From Tubulanus polymorphus (taxonomy: Eukaryota > Nemertea > Palaeonemertea > Tubulaniformes > Tubulanidae): a stretch of 64,000 nucleotides of DNA. The position numbers were made by a program, and so were the translations under genes. How positions within the stretch are numbered: the stretch's first letter is position 1; each line of letters starts with the position of its first letter. Shown one piece after another: positions 1-12,892 of the stretch. The stretch is from assembly GCF_964204645.1 (NCBI RefSeq), contig NC_134029.1:3047001-3111000 (forward strand). Reading direction: 5' to 3'. A model generated the notes under the pieces. It saw nothing but the letters and a program-made list of their open reading frames with translations, did no database searches and had not been told where the DNA came from.

Positions 1-43
1 TGCCACACATTTGATATTTAAAAAAAAGTAAAAAGCAAATTAC

Positions 44-95
44 CTGCGACTACTGTATACGCCGTCACTACTACAATAAGTAGGGGGACCTTCAT
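44..95 (-). CDS. First coding exon of a secreted protein (partial, runs off left edge)
   Basis: Reading the minus strand, an ATG at 95-93 opens 17 codons and one base before a GT donor at 43-42. The encoded start, MKVPLLIVVVTAYTVVA, is a basic residue followed by an uninterrupted hydrophobic core ending in small residues, which is a typical signal peptide. An AG acceptor lies just upstream (TTTTCAG then ATTTTAAAG before the ATG), so a non-coding 5' exon probably exists; a good donor (TAA then GTAAGT) at 227-226 and a TATA-like motif at 296-302 fit it. The mature protein lies left of the window, so its family cannot be named. What is seen is a signal-peptide exon; that it is a real secreted gene is inferred from the donor, acceptor and TATA arrangement. 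Confidence 0.55.
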
Positions 96-227
96 CTTTA
101 AAATCTGAAAATCCAATAATTTCTAATATGAGCAGAGAACTTCTAGACCTATATATTTGCATTTAGATTCTGCAGTTCTGCTGTGAGACAAATTATTTGT
201 TTGTAGTAACGATGGAGCAAAACTTAC

Positions 228-302
228 TTATTGTTTTTTAACTGCAGTAACTCCCTTGCGATGTGGGGAAAGCGTCGAACACTGAACACCAAAAGTTATA
301 TA
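228..302 (-). promoter_or_regulatory. Probable TATA promoter and 5' UTR exon of the left-edge secreted gene
   Basis: On the minus strand TATATAA is at 302-296. A start site about 30 bases downstream, near 268, would give a short 5' UTR exon ending at 228 with the donor GTAAGT at 227-222. The next exon would begin after the CAG acceptor upstream of the ATG at 95. This is inferred from motif spacing only. Confidence 0.35.
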
Positions 303-305
303 AAA

Positions 306-3077
306 TCGATGTAGCGTTTGATAACGTGTCTGTTCCTTTGATTTTTTAACTTATTCGATTTTCCTCCACTCGTTTATTTATATGTAGCCTACGTTGCTGA
401 TTGAATACCACCGTTAAATGAGGTCATCATCTTCAGTGGTATTTTTAATTATGTTTATCTTTAAACGAGACAGCATAGCTTAGCTGGATATCAATCTACA
501 TTCTGCCAATAAAAAATATCCCTTGACAGATTCAGTTAAAACTTACGGGAGATGTGCCAAATGTACAGATATTTTTGCAGGGGTAGATCCAGGGTCCTTT
601 CTTGAGGGTGTTCCATCAAATTGTAAGGGCACTCGGGCTTCTGTATCCATGCCTCGCCAGCACCGCAGGCGTGAATTCATTGCGGGGGGTTTGGGTGACC
701 TCTCCCAGAGAATGTTTAAGATTTAAAACAATTCAAACCATGTTGAAATTACGAGCCCACGGCCTGCCCGTACACATGATACACAAATATATCAAGCTGA
801 TGGTGTGCTAGAAATTCAAATGCAAGTCAAGGTCTCCAATCATCAGCTACTACATTGTACATGCATTATCAAGCTCCTTTCACAGATTCGATTATATCTT
901 GGAACTCCATGATTAAACAAACTTTAAATCGTTAAACGTGGGTTTTCCACCCTGTAGTCATTAACACGCGCACCTGACTATCTCTGAGTGGATCCGTAAA
1001 AGAACAGAATGGCCACCGCCCCCTAGGAGTAAACGCCCGACTAAATCAACTCACTTCTGCACTTTTCCAAGAGTTTTGCATGAAAAGCTACACTTTTGAC
1101 CAGCTCATTAACTCTTGTAGTACCTTTCTCCACCGACATCTACGATTAAAGTGACTTTAATAAAACTAGTCTGATGAATTCACTGATTCTAGCGCGTTTT
1201 TCACCAGACTGTCTAAAATAAAATGGTTAGGTGTAAGCGGGACATCGTGCGCATTAGCCGACGAACTTGAACTGACGACGGATATGATGGTTAAGAACGA
1301 CTCAGCATGCTGAACACAATTCCTCATCTTTTGGCGCGTTTACCTCTGGGTATGGGCTTGCCATGTGTATGGTGAAAAATGTAAAAATCTTAAAAATGGT
1401 GTTTTGAGAGGGGAGGGAGGTCAATTGCCAATGTCAATTTTGGTTATGGAACAAATTTAACTTGTAATGAGAACAGACTGAATGAGAACGGCGGAGCTTA
1501 ACGATAAAAATATAGGTAGATGAGTGTTTTCTATCAGGATGTAAACTTGTTGATTACTGCGTGCATTGTTAATTTCGATGTGCCCTTTAGTACGTTGAAA
1601 AGTTTCTATATTTCTGATTGTATATTTTCAGATCACCCATTCTGCTCCATCTCCTTTTTTTATGCAATTGTATTTATCTCATGTTAAATTATATATATAT
1701 ATATATACGTATTGTTGATTTCCATGTTTTAATTTTCAAATTTTTTATTCATGAAGCATTTCATCCTTTATACATACCATACTTGTTCAGAGTAATGAAC
1801 TGTTGTATTATGTTGTATTTTATTGCATTGTAATCCGATAGAAGATCGATTCCTACTATGGTATGCTAGTGATTACCCGCATACAAGAAACGATTGTTTA
1901 AATCCCACAATACTGAAACATATACGGGTACACAAACTCCACGGTGCATTAAATCCGTGGCCACGCCTTTCATAATCAAATAATTGAAAAATGAGAAATA
2001 CAGTATGTTTAAAATCTAATAATAGGTTTTTTATTTTTGTACAAAAAAAAACTACGGGTCTAAATAGGTAGTACAACAACAGCATAAAAATAGGTATACA
2101 AAATAAACATTTCAACTGATATCCATTTTAAATGTTTTCAACTGTTCAAAGTCAATCAGATAATGATGAGAAATACATACATTCCTCCATTGAATTCATA
2201 AATCATTATAGATATTCTAAAAATAATGTCTCATATAGGTTTGGATTAAACATTTAGTTTACAATAAACAATATGTAAGCTTATGTCACAAAAATTAGTT
2301 TTTACACATATTATTTCTCAGGCACAAGTTCATATCTTCTTAACACACAGGAATGCTTCATTACCGCAACTTCAATGTAGTTTACATGTACAAGTATAGT
2401 GTCAATATTAATGACCGATTACGTGATATATCTACTTTGAAGAGTCTGACCTTTTAAAATGAACAAATATAGAGAAAAGCTATGATACAGGCACCAGTAA
2501 CTACAACATTCTTTATGACGCAGATTCTACTAAGGGGATTCTATCATTATTAATTCATTATATGAAGCTGAAATGAGTTAGTAGATTTCTACCATCATAA
2601 AATCAAAAACTCTTTCAGTGTGCTTGCTTGGTTATGCAGAGTATAATCCATACACTTTGTATGCGCCTACCCCGTGGTGTGGTGTATCCATGCAACTATT
2701 AATCATTAACAAGTTAGAATCTCTAATGAAAGACGGCAACACCGGTCAAACATCGTACATATTAGCAACTAACAATACACTGCACTGCCAGGTAGACGCA
2801 AAAAACTGGTATGCCAGTTATACAACGCATCGGGGGTGGAATTTTCCAAAATTTTAAGATTATTCCTACAGCATTTTAGGGTATGAAAGTGTCAGCAGTG
2901 AAAGGGAACATCTGCACAATGAAACTTACTACAATTACACATGTAATCTACAAACAATGATATGTTACTATAAATACAAAGTATTCTGAAAGCTCTACAT
3001 GAAACACAAACGCTGTAAATAGGAAGGGCTAAACCGATGAGACATGCTTTGATTAGTTTAAGTAGACTATGATTGTA
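306..3077. other. Intergenic, no gene seen
   Basis: AT-rich sequence with only short open frames that lack splice or family support. A piece at 577-596 (GCAGGGGTAGATCCAGGG) resembles the terminal repeat of the MITE at 23581-23809, so a degenerate single-ended copy may lie near 540-740. A short (AT)n is at 1688-1708. TTTATT at 2030-2035 could be a minus-strand AATAAA for ARL15, which would imply a 3' UTR of about 1 kb. Confidence 0.5.
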
Positions 3078-4742
3078 TTAATCAGCTGTATTTCCACGTG
3101 AATAACGTTTATGAAGACTCTGATTGAACTGAATGAATAGAGTTCGAATGGTATCGACGTCGTTTATAGAACCCAAACCAAAAATATACGGTCGATTTTC
3201 GAATAAATCATCTACATCCAACAATTCCTTTAGCTGAAAAACAAACAAATTCAGATCAGGAAATATTCGATTATTTGAAAATCGAACTCAAACTCAAATT
3301 GAACTTTGAACCAGATCCAACACTATGAATACATACCTCAGTTTCAGACCTAGCACTATTCACATCACTGTGTGTCGCTAAGATAAGGCACGGTAATTCA
3401 CCGAGTGCAGGATCTCTGAGAGCTTTCTCTAATTCATTTTTAGCAGTAGAGAATTCTTCTTCATTACTCGATGCATCGATAATGAATATAACACCGTGAG
3501 CACCTTTATAATAATGACGCCAATACGGACGAATGTTCGCAGCACCTGTGAAAATACATCAAGCAATCTCGGTTACAGAGTTTCTCGGTCTCGAGTATTG
3601 GTAGTGTTTGTACAATTTCCAAAAGGATACATGAATTTAAAATGTTTTTTCATGGGTGATTTTTCGATTTTCCATAATGGAAATTGGGAAAATACCATTA
3701 TATTACAGGGATGCCAATATCTTAGTGGTGACTGGTTGATAAAGGAAAATTGCTGAAGAAAGATGCCGAAAAGTTTTTCCAATTTCCCAGTCCGCTGGGG
3801 GGACTGGGCTAGGATTTGAAAACCTGCATTGGATTTGAAAACCGGCAAATTTTGCGTACCAGTACATACTTCACACACAGCCCATAGCCCAAACCACAAA
3901 AATGTGATTGTGAATGAATTAGACCAGATTTGAAGAGGAATGCAGATTAGATTGCTTTAAAATACAGTGCAATGAAATGATTTATCATTCAATACTGACC
4001 TCCGATTTCTTTGACATTTAGTATACAATCATCAAAAAGAATTGCTTTGATACTGAATCCTGAAATTTCACAAACAAACATATTATATCAAATACTTGGT
4101 AAAAACAAAATATAGATAGTTAAATCGAAATCAAACAATGCATTCAATCAAGAATATAAATGTTTATTGGAAGGTAACCCCCCAATAAACTGCCATACTC
4201 TCTTCACTGCCAAAATTATAAGACGTTGTTCTTAAATATGCCCATTACTAAATTCTCTTTTACTTTTCTATTTTTCCCCTTGCCCTACCATCTATTTCTT
4301 GAAAAAATCAATAACTCCAAGTAATCAAAAGAGACCTAAATTATCATTTGTATTCGAATGAGAAATGATGAACTTACCGACTGTTGGTTCGACATCAGTA
4401 GCTTTCTCACCACTGATTAACGCTAACACAGTAGTTTTACCTGATTTAGTTAAACCGATACAAATCGGATTATATTCAGGTTTTATCACTTCCGCTTTTG
4501 AGCAACAAATTCGCCGAAAAACCTGAAATCATTCATTTGACATTTGAGGCTTCCGACATTTTTCTGGCCAATGGGCCCTCAGTCGCTTATCAACTCTTCA
4601 CATTTTCCTAGATGTTTGTTTGATCATCAAATTTGAAATCGGAATCGTCTTCAATGTTTCAATAGATATTGTTGTAGATAATACTTACTGAATATAAACC
4701 GATTCTACATACAGCACAAGCGAGTCTCAATGAATCGCACAT
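3078..4742 (-). CDS. ARL15: ARL15, ADP-ribosylation-factor-like small GTPase
   Basis: Five minus-strand coding exons join in frame to 207 codons: 4742-4689, 4522-4378, 4059-4000, 3545-3337 and 3233-3078, all with GT-AG introns. The length matches human ARL15 (about 204). The P-loop GLTKSGKT is at residues 41-48, preceded by a Cys-rich N terminus (CRIGLYS, RRICCSK) that could be palmitoylated, as is known for ARL15. Other family signatures are GFSIKAILFDDCILNVKEIGG and the ANIRPYWRHYY block. Switch II reads EIGGAANI instead of the D-x-GGQ of ordinary ARFs, and the NKxD position reads THSD; both oddities are also seen in vertebrate ARL15, so they mark orthology rather than decay. ARL15 is a Golgi/endosome GTPase linked to magnesium transport (CNNM) and TGF-beta signalling; that is family knowledge. 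It is head to head with MFSD12, about 1.1 kb apart. Confidence 0.93.
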
Positions 4743-5847
4743 TATTGCGATTCATTCGTCAATCGCTGAAATATTAAGACAAATAAAATGATAAATCAAC
4801 CAGGTGAGACACAGAGGATACGCCGAGATCCAAGCTTCAGTTCAACTGCCGCTCCACACTATCACTGATTTAGAAGCCCTTTTCTTCTCATTTTTGACAA
4901 AAGATGTTACAGGCTTAAATAAAACTTTAAAATATTAGATCGTTTAAAATCCTTTCAACTGCAGAACATGGTCTTGGAGACTCCGGACATGTAGTAAATT
5001 TGATGATACCAAAAGAATCGTTTGATAAACGATGAATCCCTGTCAATGTCAAAATCATTGTCATCGAACGAAATATACGCAGACTACTAAAACGATAATC
5101 TCTATACCAAAGTCAAACAGCATTTCGTGGTTAATTCGCCTTAAAAATGAGCGAGGGGAAAAGTCGAGCACTTTTAAAACCAGCCATATAGGTAGAAATG
5201 TAAATATCGCATATACGACCTTCCAGCCTCTCCTTACTTTGTAATAAGGATAAATATACGGGCCCCAAAACCTACATACATTTCTTTTCTGACACTTCCG
5301 GGTAATCCACAATTGAGTCCAAATCCGCATTTCGTTGAATTTACTTCCGGCTTGGTTCTTCTACGTCCTGGTCCTTTACGTCCGGTTAAAGAGACCCATG
5401 CGCGATTTCGTCAACGGGTGGATACCGAAGTCAGCTGATTGTCAAAAGCATGATAACTGTCACTTTTACTTGTGAAACTTGTGACACGATGTGTAGTTTG
5501 AATAACTGTCCGAGAAGAGGTGACCAGGTCCCGCCTTAAGAGGCCCCTGCCTGCTGCCAAGTAACAACTGTGTCAAAAAGGGGAGACAACGTACAACAAC
5601 AACGAACTTCAAATTATCAATCCGAAAAAAAAGAAAATTTAGTAAGTCTGTCAACAACGATAACATTATCATTTAGATTTACCGTAGGCTGCGTTCCTAC
5701 GTGAACTGATGAGACTGATTTCGACGAAATTTTATATGCTTCATAATCGTTTCAAATAGGCCCTATAATCAAATGATGTATTTTTATTCGCAGGGACTTG
5801 TCGTGATTATATTTTGCGCGGGGATCGATCAACGTTGAGGAATAAAG
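4743..5847. promoter_or_regulatory. Divergent promoter region between ARL15 and MFSD12
   Basis: The two genes are transcribed away from each other from this 1.1 kb. ACTTCCGG occurs twice (5294-5301 and 5343-5350), the core of an ETS-family site often found in TATA-less bidirectional promoters. A splice-acceptor-like TTATTCGCAG ends at about 5793, 55 bases before the MFSD12 ATG, so MFSD12 probably has a non-coding first exon in the 5350-5700 stretch. No transcript data support this here. Confidence 0.5.
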
Positions 5848-8800
5848 ATGCCTCCTCCGACTATCGACAAACTTCCGTTCATCCGGAAATTATCATATAG
5901 CGTCGGACATGTGATGAATGATCTGTGCGCGTCGATGTGGTTCAGTTATTTACTCGTTTACTATCACAATATCGTACAGTTCTCGAACAATATGGCCGGA
6001 TATATAATGTTACTCGGACAGATTGCGGACGCTATTTCCACTCCGCTCGTCGGCTACGAGGCTGATCACACGGAAAAAGGATTCTGTGGTTATTCGAAAC
6101 GCAAATCTTGGCATCTCATTGGTAAATATATTGAGGCAGTGCGGGCTGGGCCTTGCGATAAAATGGATGAAATGAGAAGCCCACCAATCGGTTTGATATC
6201 TTCTACTAGGCCTAATGGTTTTTGAAATTTTGCCTCTAAATCTCATTCTGATAGTGACCGTGAAAATCATAAGTGTTGGGATTTTTATTTTCTCAATTAA
6301 TTACTGAGGAAGACATCAGTCGATTGTGATAGTTACAGTGACCCCTGTATCCATAGATATTTCATTTATCTTGAGTTTAATCTATTAATTCAATTTATGA
6401 TCATAAGCATAATCTCCACTATGATTTGCTGATCATATCATCAGCTATATCCCAAATAATTAATTCATTTTAGATGGCTATGTTAAAATGACATAATTGT
6501 CACATAATAGACATCAAATGAATACCATAGATGATTTAAAAAATGTATTACCCTATATTCATCCAGGTCTAGATATAAAAGGTCTTTTTTAAAGAAAGTG
6601 GGTCACTCGTTCAATAGCTCCAGTCCAATGTATAAGTGAATCATATCTAAATTGCTTAATTCTGGTATACTGGGTTTTTAGATGCTTTTATGATAACTAC
6701 ATATTATTATGATTTTTATTGTAGGCCGATCACAAAAATCGTTTTATGACTATCTTTTGAAATTCAATTTTTTGAATTTTTTATAAATTGTTTGGGAAAT
6801 CATAAATTTATGCATTCGATTGGACTTTACTTATTTTGCTTCTTGGTTGTTTTTAGGGACACTGTCAGTAGCCTTGAGTTTTCCTTTCATCTACAATCTG
6901 TGCATAACATGCGAAAATGCACCGAATTGGTCACAGTTTATTTATTACGCTCCGTTTGTCGTGATATTCCAGTTCGGTTGGGCTACCACTCAAATATCAC
7001 ATCTATCTCTTATTCCTGTCCTCACACCGTATGAAGAGGAACGTGTTGAACTGAATGCTATGAGGTTTGTATGACGGTTTCCAGTTCTATCGTGGTTATT
7101 ACTACTTAGGTATAAATTTGACAACCCCTATTTCATTTTCAATGAATATCCATTTGATTATTCTCACAGAACCTTCTGGCTATGGCTATGAAATTCTTAA
7201 AACAATGCTTGGATTCAGGTTTCATGCGTGATGTATGTATTTCAGGTATGCATTTACAGTTGTCAGTAATGTGGCCGTGTACGGACTCACTTGGCTACTA
7301 TTGAATGCGAATACTGATGCCAGTGAAATGAAACATTTTTTGGGTAGGGCTGATGCGCCAACATTTAGAGTAAGTATTCTCGTGTATTGGTTTCATAAGA
7401 CAAAAGCTCCTATAGTGGGTAACCATTGATGAAACCCTATAGTGTTCTGATAATTTAAAACCCATACTATGAATGAAAAATAATGTCTGAGAAGTTTCCT
7501 TGAGATGGAAGTCTATTAACATTGCGACTACATCCTAATAGTCACTTTCCACTTTATTTTTCATTTTTGATGGCGAATTTCCATATTCTCTTATAGTAGA
7601 CCTTGGGGGCAGTAGCTTATTATGAGGACTTCTCTGATTTGTTCTGATTGTATTATTTACAGAATCTGGCATTTATCGTAATTGGAATTGGACTCGTATT
7701 CAGTGGTATATTTCACTTCGGCACTCGAGAATCGAGACAAGTGAATGAATGTAACATCCAGCAGCAATCAGTCGAAGGCATTGAGTCTTATACTATTGAA
7801 CGATCTGAAGAGAAACTGACTATGAAATGGTCGTGTTGGTTAAAACTGAAACAGTTCTATTTGGTAAATTATTCGCTTTTCGAGACAGTCGACCATTATT
7901 CATGAGTCTTTTTGACCCAGGCAAAATTAAGGCCCTGGCCAACCAGCCGCACTGCTGCCAAATTAGGCCGACGAGGCCTGTACCAAGGTTTAGCGTGGGT
8001 CGAATGATACCGTATCTACGCTTATTGTTTCTGCAAGTAACTCACCTCGCTTGCCACTGCATTTTTTAATAGTAACTTAGAAATGAGAGTGGTTTACGTG
8101 TGAACACACTTTATTACTAAGTTTGACTCGGGCCTAATCTAGACTAGTTTTACCTGGGTCGAATTGTCTCTGTGTGATGATGCTTCTCGTGTACGTTCTA
8201 AATGATTTCTTTCTATTTTTCTAGGTATCACTGTTATACATGTGTACACGTCTCGTTGTGAATGTTTCACAGATATATCTCCCGATGTTTTTACTCGATG
8301 CTTTAAAATTAGATAAGGTGAGGAATCAATGTAAAAAACCCATCCCTCGATGCGCCCTTTGGGTTCGAAACCATGAACTGGCATGTTAGATTCAAACATT
8401 CTATCCACTCACCCATCCAACTCGATTGTTGTTTTTGCTTCCAGGTTTACATGGCTATTATTCCGTTAATGGTTTTCGTCAGTGGATTCTTGACGTCGAT
8501 GTTTATGAAAGTTGTTAATAGAATCTGTGGAAGAAAGGTACGTGCAAGAGATATCCGACCCGTTTCATCAATTAAACCAAAACCTGTTGGAAAGATCTGT
8601 ACATATGCTGTCTATTGGGTTTTTTGACAATCAAAATTCATCTCTAATTCGTGTCTTATTTTATTCAGATTACATATTTCATTGGTTTGCTGTTGATTTA
8701 TGGTGCTTGCATTTGGTTTTACTTCATTTCGTTGTATCGACTTGAGCTGCAGATATTTGGCGCCGCTGTGCTACTGGGAAGTGGATGTTCCACAATACTT

Positions 8801-10572
8801 ATCACGTCTCTGTCTATGACTGCTGATCTTATCAACGAAAATACTGTCAGTTTTTAATTCAAACATTCAAAGAAAAAATTCCTGACCAAAACTGTTGTTT
8901 TATGATATAGATCTGTTTCTAACCTTGCAGGAAACTGGAGCGTTTGTCTACGGTGCTATGAGTTTTACGGATAAACTTTCAAATGGAGTTGCAGTTGTTT
9001 TAATACAACAATTCCATCCGTGTCTGTAAGTATTATATGAGTTTCAACGCTTGGTTCGTTGCAGGCAGTGAGAAGGCGGTATAATTGGGAAAGGGGCAGT
9101 GAATTTGGAAAATGATTCATATTCAATCAGAAATCGCCATAAAAACTTAATCGGGTTCAAGGGGATACATGTTGCATATGGAATTTTGTAGAAAAATTTC
9201 TGCAGTTGGCAATGAATATTGCATAACTTAGGCAAAGAATGGTTGTGAATTGGTGTCCGCATTGACGCAATGAACCCTGTAATTGCTGTAAAAAATCACT
9301 TATACTATATTTGATAAGAAATGCTAATAGTAATCTTTGCACTTGAGCATGTACTTGTTTACTGGATGTGTATTTTATTTGGTTCATGAAATTTATTTGT
9401 ATTGAAAGTAAGATTTATAATGCAAATTCTGATCAACATGTGGTAATGATGTTGGCAGAAAAAGTAAAAATGTTACAGTTGAAATAACATCTTATTCGCT
9501 TTAATTCTGATTGTGAGATTCATCGATTTTGATCGTCTATTTTTAGGACGTGTTGCGTGAATTGTCAGTGGTATTATCGTAACGTTATGACGTTTGTTCC
9601 CGGTGGTGTCGGTCTGGTAGCTTTGATCGTTTTACTCTGCCTCATTCCGCAAAAGATCGGCGATCGTTCACACCTGGGTAAGAGTAGATCAAGTATCAAT
9701 TGTCCAGATATTCTGTGACATGAATATTGCTAAAATACCTGTGAATTCAGTATTTAACTAAACTAGCTACATACAATTTTGCCAACTGATGAACTGATAA
9801 CATTTCATTTGGTTCTGGGACTACTGCTGCCTGTTTAGCGTTGCTTATTGTCATGAAACTGATTACTGTGTTGCAGCTAGGACTAGGTTATAGAATAGAG
9901 GCTAGTACTGGTATATAGTACATACACATCTGACTCAATTCGTGGTAATGAAAGTAAAGAAACATTCACATTTTATTCAGAATTACACAAATGTGATTTT
10001 ATACGCACTGGGTTATATGCCTGTCATGCGCTTGATGCATAAGGTGAAGGGTCTCAATAAGAAAAAAGTCTCTTTTAGTTCTGTGGGCTGAGGTAATTTC
10101 CATACTGGTACCTTTTTTCTAGTGGATGGGAGCCGTACATTTCTGTGGTCTATAGCTCATATCACACACATAATTAAATGCCTTATTTATTTAAACCTCA
10201 TTAAACTTGTATCTGAATTGGTTTCCAGAATATTTTTGCATGTTTTAATGAAATCCTCCTTTCATGCACTAGTCATTTTACTACCGGTATATAGTTACAC
10301 TTTAAACGCATTTATCAGTATTAGTATCAACAGGTTATCATTAATCATATGATAAGCTTCCAATTTACTTCTCATTAATATATTATATGAAATTCCCTGG
10401 TGTATAAAACCCCGGGTGTTGAAATATGCTTTTATCTTTATTTTTGTCCTCATTTTCAGCGGCTAAAAGGCGTTTACGTCCGGTGGATAAATATTCGAAC
10501 AGTAGAGTGGAAGAGGAAGAAGAAGAGGTGGAACCACTTTGTAATGATGGAGTCGATTATGGAACTTGTTAA
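5848..10572 (+). CDS. MFSD12: MFSD12, lysosomal/melanosomal major-facilitator transporter
   Basis: Ten exons join in frame to 502 residues: 5848-6121, 6857-7064, 7246-7369, 7663-7863, 8225-8317, 8445-8537, 8669-8845, 8931-9025, 9547-9677 and 10460-10572. Human MFSD12 has about 480. Family-specific blocks are [37 protein letters not shown] (an MFS motif-A-like loop with a downstream KRKSWHLIG), [23 protein letters not shown] and [17 protein letters not shown]. The helices alternate as expected for twelve membrane segments, with the usual long central loop in exon 4 and a charged acidic tail ([10 protein letters not shown]) after the last helix. Known role: import of cysteine into lysosomes and melanosomes. 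The start is the first ATG after an acceptor-like CAG and gives the family N terminus. A candidate AATAAA is at 11280-11285. Confidence 0.95.
7911..8000. repeat. Dispersed repeat fragment in MFSD12 intron 4
   Basis: GACCCAGGCAAAATTA and TGCCAAATTAGGCCG here match, in reverse complement, two blocks of the 46549-46800 segment (CAATTTTGCCTGGACC and CGGCCTAATTTGGCG). The two loci are therefore copies of one uncharacterised interspersed family. Confidence 0.45.
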
Positions 10573-12811
10573 AAACAAATTTCTACGCTTGCATTCTGTG
10601 ATAATATTCTGTACTAACTGCACCACATTGAAGCATACATTCATTCTTTGAAGCATGTATAAGGCATACAAAATTCAGATGGGGAAATGAAAAGTGTCAT
10701 CATTTTTTTCTTTTTCAAGAATTTGACCAAAAATGGTCCATAAGTTCGAGGAATCCTTCTATTCCATTGATTAAAACATCTTAGGCAGTTTGAAATAGAT
10801 GAAAACCGGTGGATTTCTAGATTTGACTCTGCTTTAAAAGAGCAAACATTAAAATCTGCATTATTGTGGGATATTTGAATGTTGGATTTAAATATCCTGC
10901 GTGGGTTTTCAGAACGACGATATCAACTATCAAATAATTTTTTCAAATAATCATCCATACATTCTATCACTGTACTGTATACTTTATTGATTATTTTATA
11001 AGATAATGGTTTATTTTATCAATAATTCACTATTTTTATATAGAAACAATGAAGAAATATGGTTTGTAATTACTGGTAAATAAGTCTCTTACGAACTCTA
11101 CCTTTTAATTTACAATGATGGTTTTTCAAGAAAGGTTAATGCTTTAAAAGCTTAAAAATGTGAGCTTTCTTCCATTCATCAATGGAGTTAAATATAAATG
11201 AATTATTTACAAAACGTTTTGATTGTATGTATGAATATGCAGACTGACAAGTTTTTACTATAAATATCGAACATTAACAAATAAACTGATTCAAGTGTCT
11301 ATAGGTATGTCGGCGCCTGACCTTGAAATGAAATAATATCCGAGGGCGGGAGCTTGAAGTGATTAATCTTAAGAATCTTCACGCAATGATAAAGGAATCT
11401 ACCTTTGTATGAAAGCTCAAAGACCTAGATATTTCTCATGTACTTGTGTCTATCAGGGAAGTGACGGTACTAACCATGGACTTATAACCTAGTTTATACG
11501 TCCAAGTGCTAACTATTGTTTAGGGAGATCTAACTGTTGTTCATTTCTTAGTGGACGGTGCTATCATAGACTCTTTAAACCAATAAGTACACAATGCAAT
11601 AAGTCATCTCATGCGTTAGCTTGCAATCTTTAGAGAAATGTTTAGGTGACATAAGTTTGATAGGGTAAAAGGTTTTATTGTTGATTTTAAAAAATGATTA
11701 TTGTCTCTTGAATTGTTTTGTTCTTTTAACAAGGGTTAGAATTAATGTACAGTGTGTACTTTGTTATTATCAAAATCTTTGGTAATATTTTCTATTGGTG
11801 CGGAATTGTGACGTTTCTATTGGTACAGGTTATCAGGATATTGAATTCCATTTTGATGTGATTTTATAACTGTTTTTAACATGTGATATATTTTTCATGG
11901 ATTAAACTGTGCTACCTTAAAGAATGCATTTCTTTAATCAAAATTTCATTTTAACTTCATGCAGGTATCAGTCAGCCACCCCTCAGGCATTCAATACCAT
12001 ATTACCATTGATTCTCCCAATTTTTAATGGTTCAGGACTTCAGGACCAGAGTAAAACGTACATTTTTCTTGATTTGAATTTTACTGATAACTACATCAGT
12101 CTACCAGTCATTATGATGGTGCATCTAATTACAGGAAGTTGACAGTCTGACAAAACTCCAGCCCTGACACGAATCGAAGACAGGTTTGGACAACAAATGA
12201 CTGTCAATGTTTTGACATTAAATAACAACAAAAACAGTTGCTATTTACATTCTGATATTTTACATTTTTATTTTTACAAGATTCTCTTTTGGTGAACATT
12301 TTTTTAAAATAAAAACCTTTCACACAAGAAACCTTACTCATATATATATCTTATGTACATTCTTTTTATTAACTGAAAATTGATAGATATAACCAGGGAT
12401 TGGAAAACTAATAATCCGGGTCGCCATTTCAAAATAAAATCATCCTCAAATAGAAGATGAAAAGCCAGTATAAGTTGGTGAAGGGTACTGGGATTTGTGT
12501 AATGAGCTAGCCACAGCAAATATACCTCGTATTTTGCCCCTACATCTTTCGGGCGAATTGAGAAGAGGCGGAACTAGGAATCATTAGAAGAGAAGGTAAG
12601 AATTGTATATATACCGCTGTATTAAGTGATGTCATGGACAGCATGAATAGTTGACCTGTAAAATACTACCAAATACTCATACATACTATATGCGCATACA
12701 ACTGAAACACAAATACCGTGGATGGTTTTTTTCTCGGATAAAACGCTTAAAAATCATCATATAACGTCGAGATACAATATATTTACTGGTATTTACAGTT
12801 ATCATCTTACA

Positions 12812-12892
12812 GAACCAGTTGCACAGTTGTCCATTTCAAATTCAATGCGACAATTATGCAACTGGTTCCAGAATTATTACAATAATTTCTGG
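12812..12892. repeat. Two adjacent short inverted repeats (compound hairpin)
   Basis: GAACCAGTTGCACAGTTGTC at 12812-12831 is nearly the reverse complement of 12849-12868. Overlapping its right arm, CCAGAATTATT at 12868-12878 pairs with AATAATTTCTGG, ending at 12892. They could be the ends of a very small foldback element. Confidence 0.5.
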
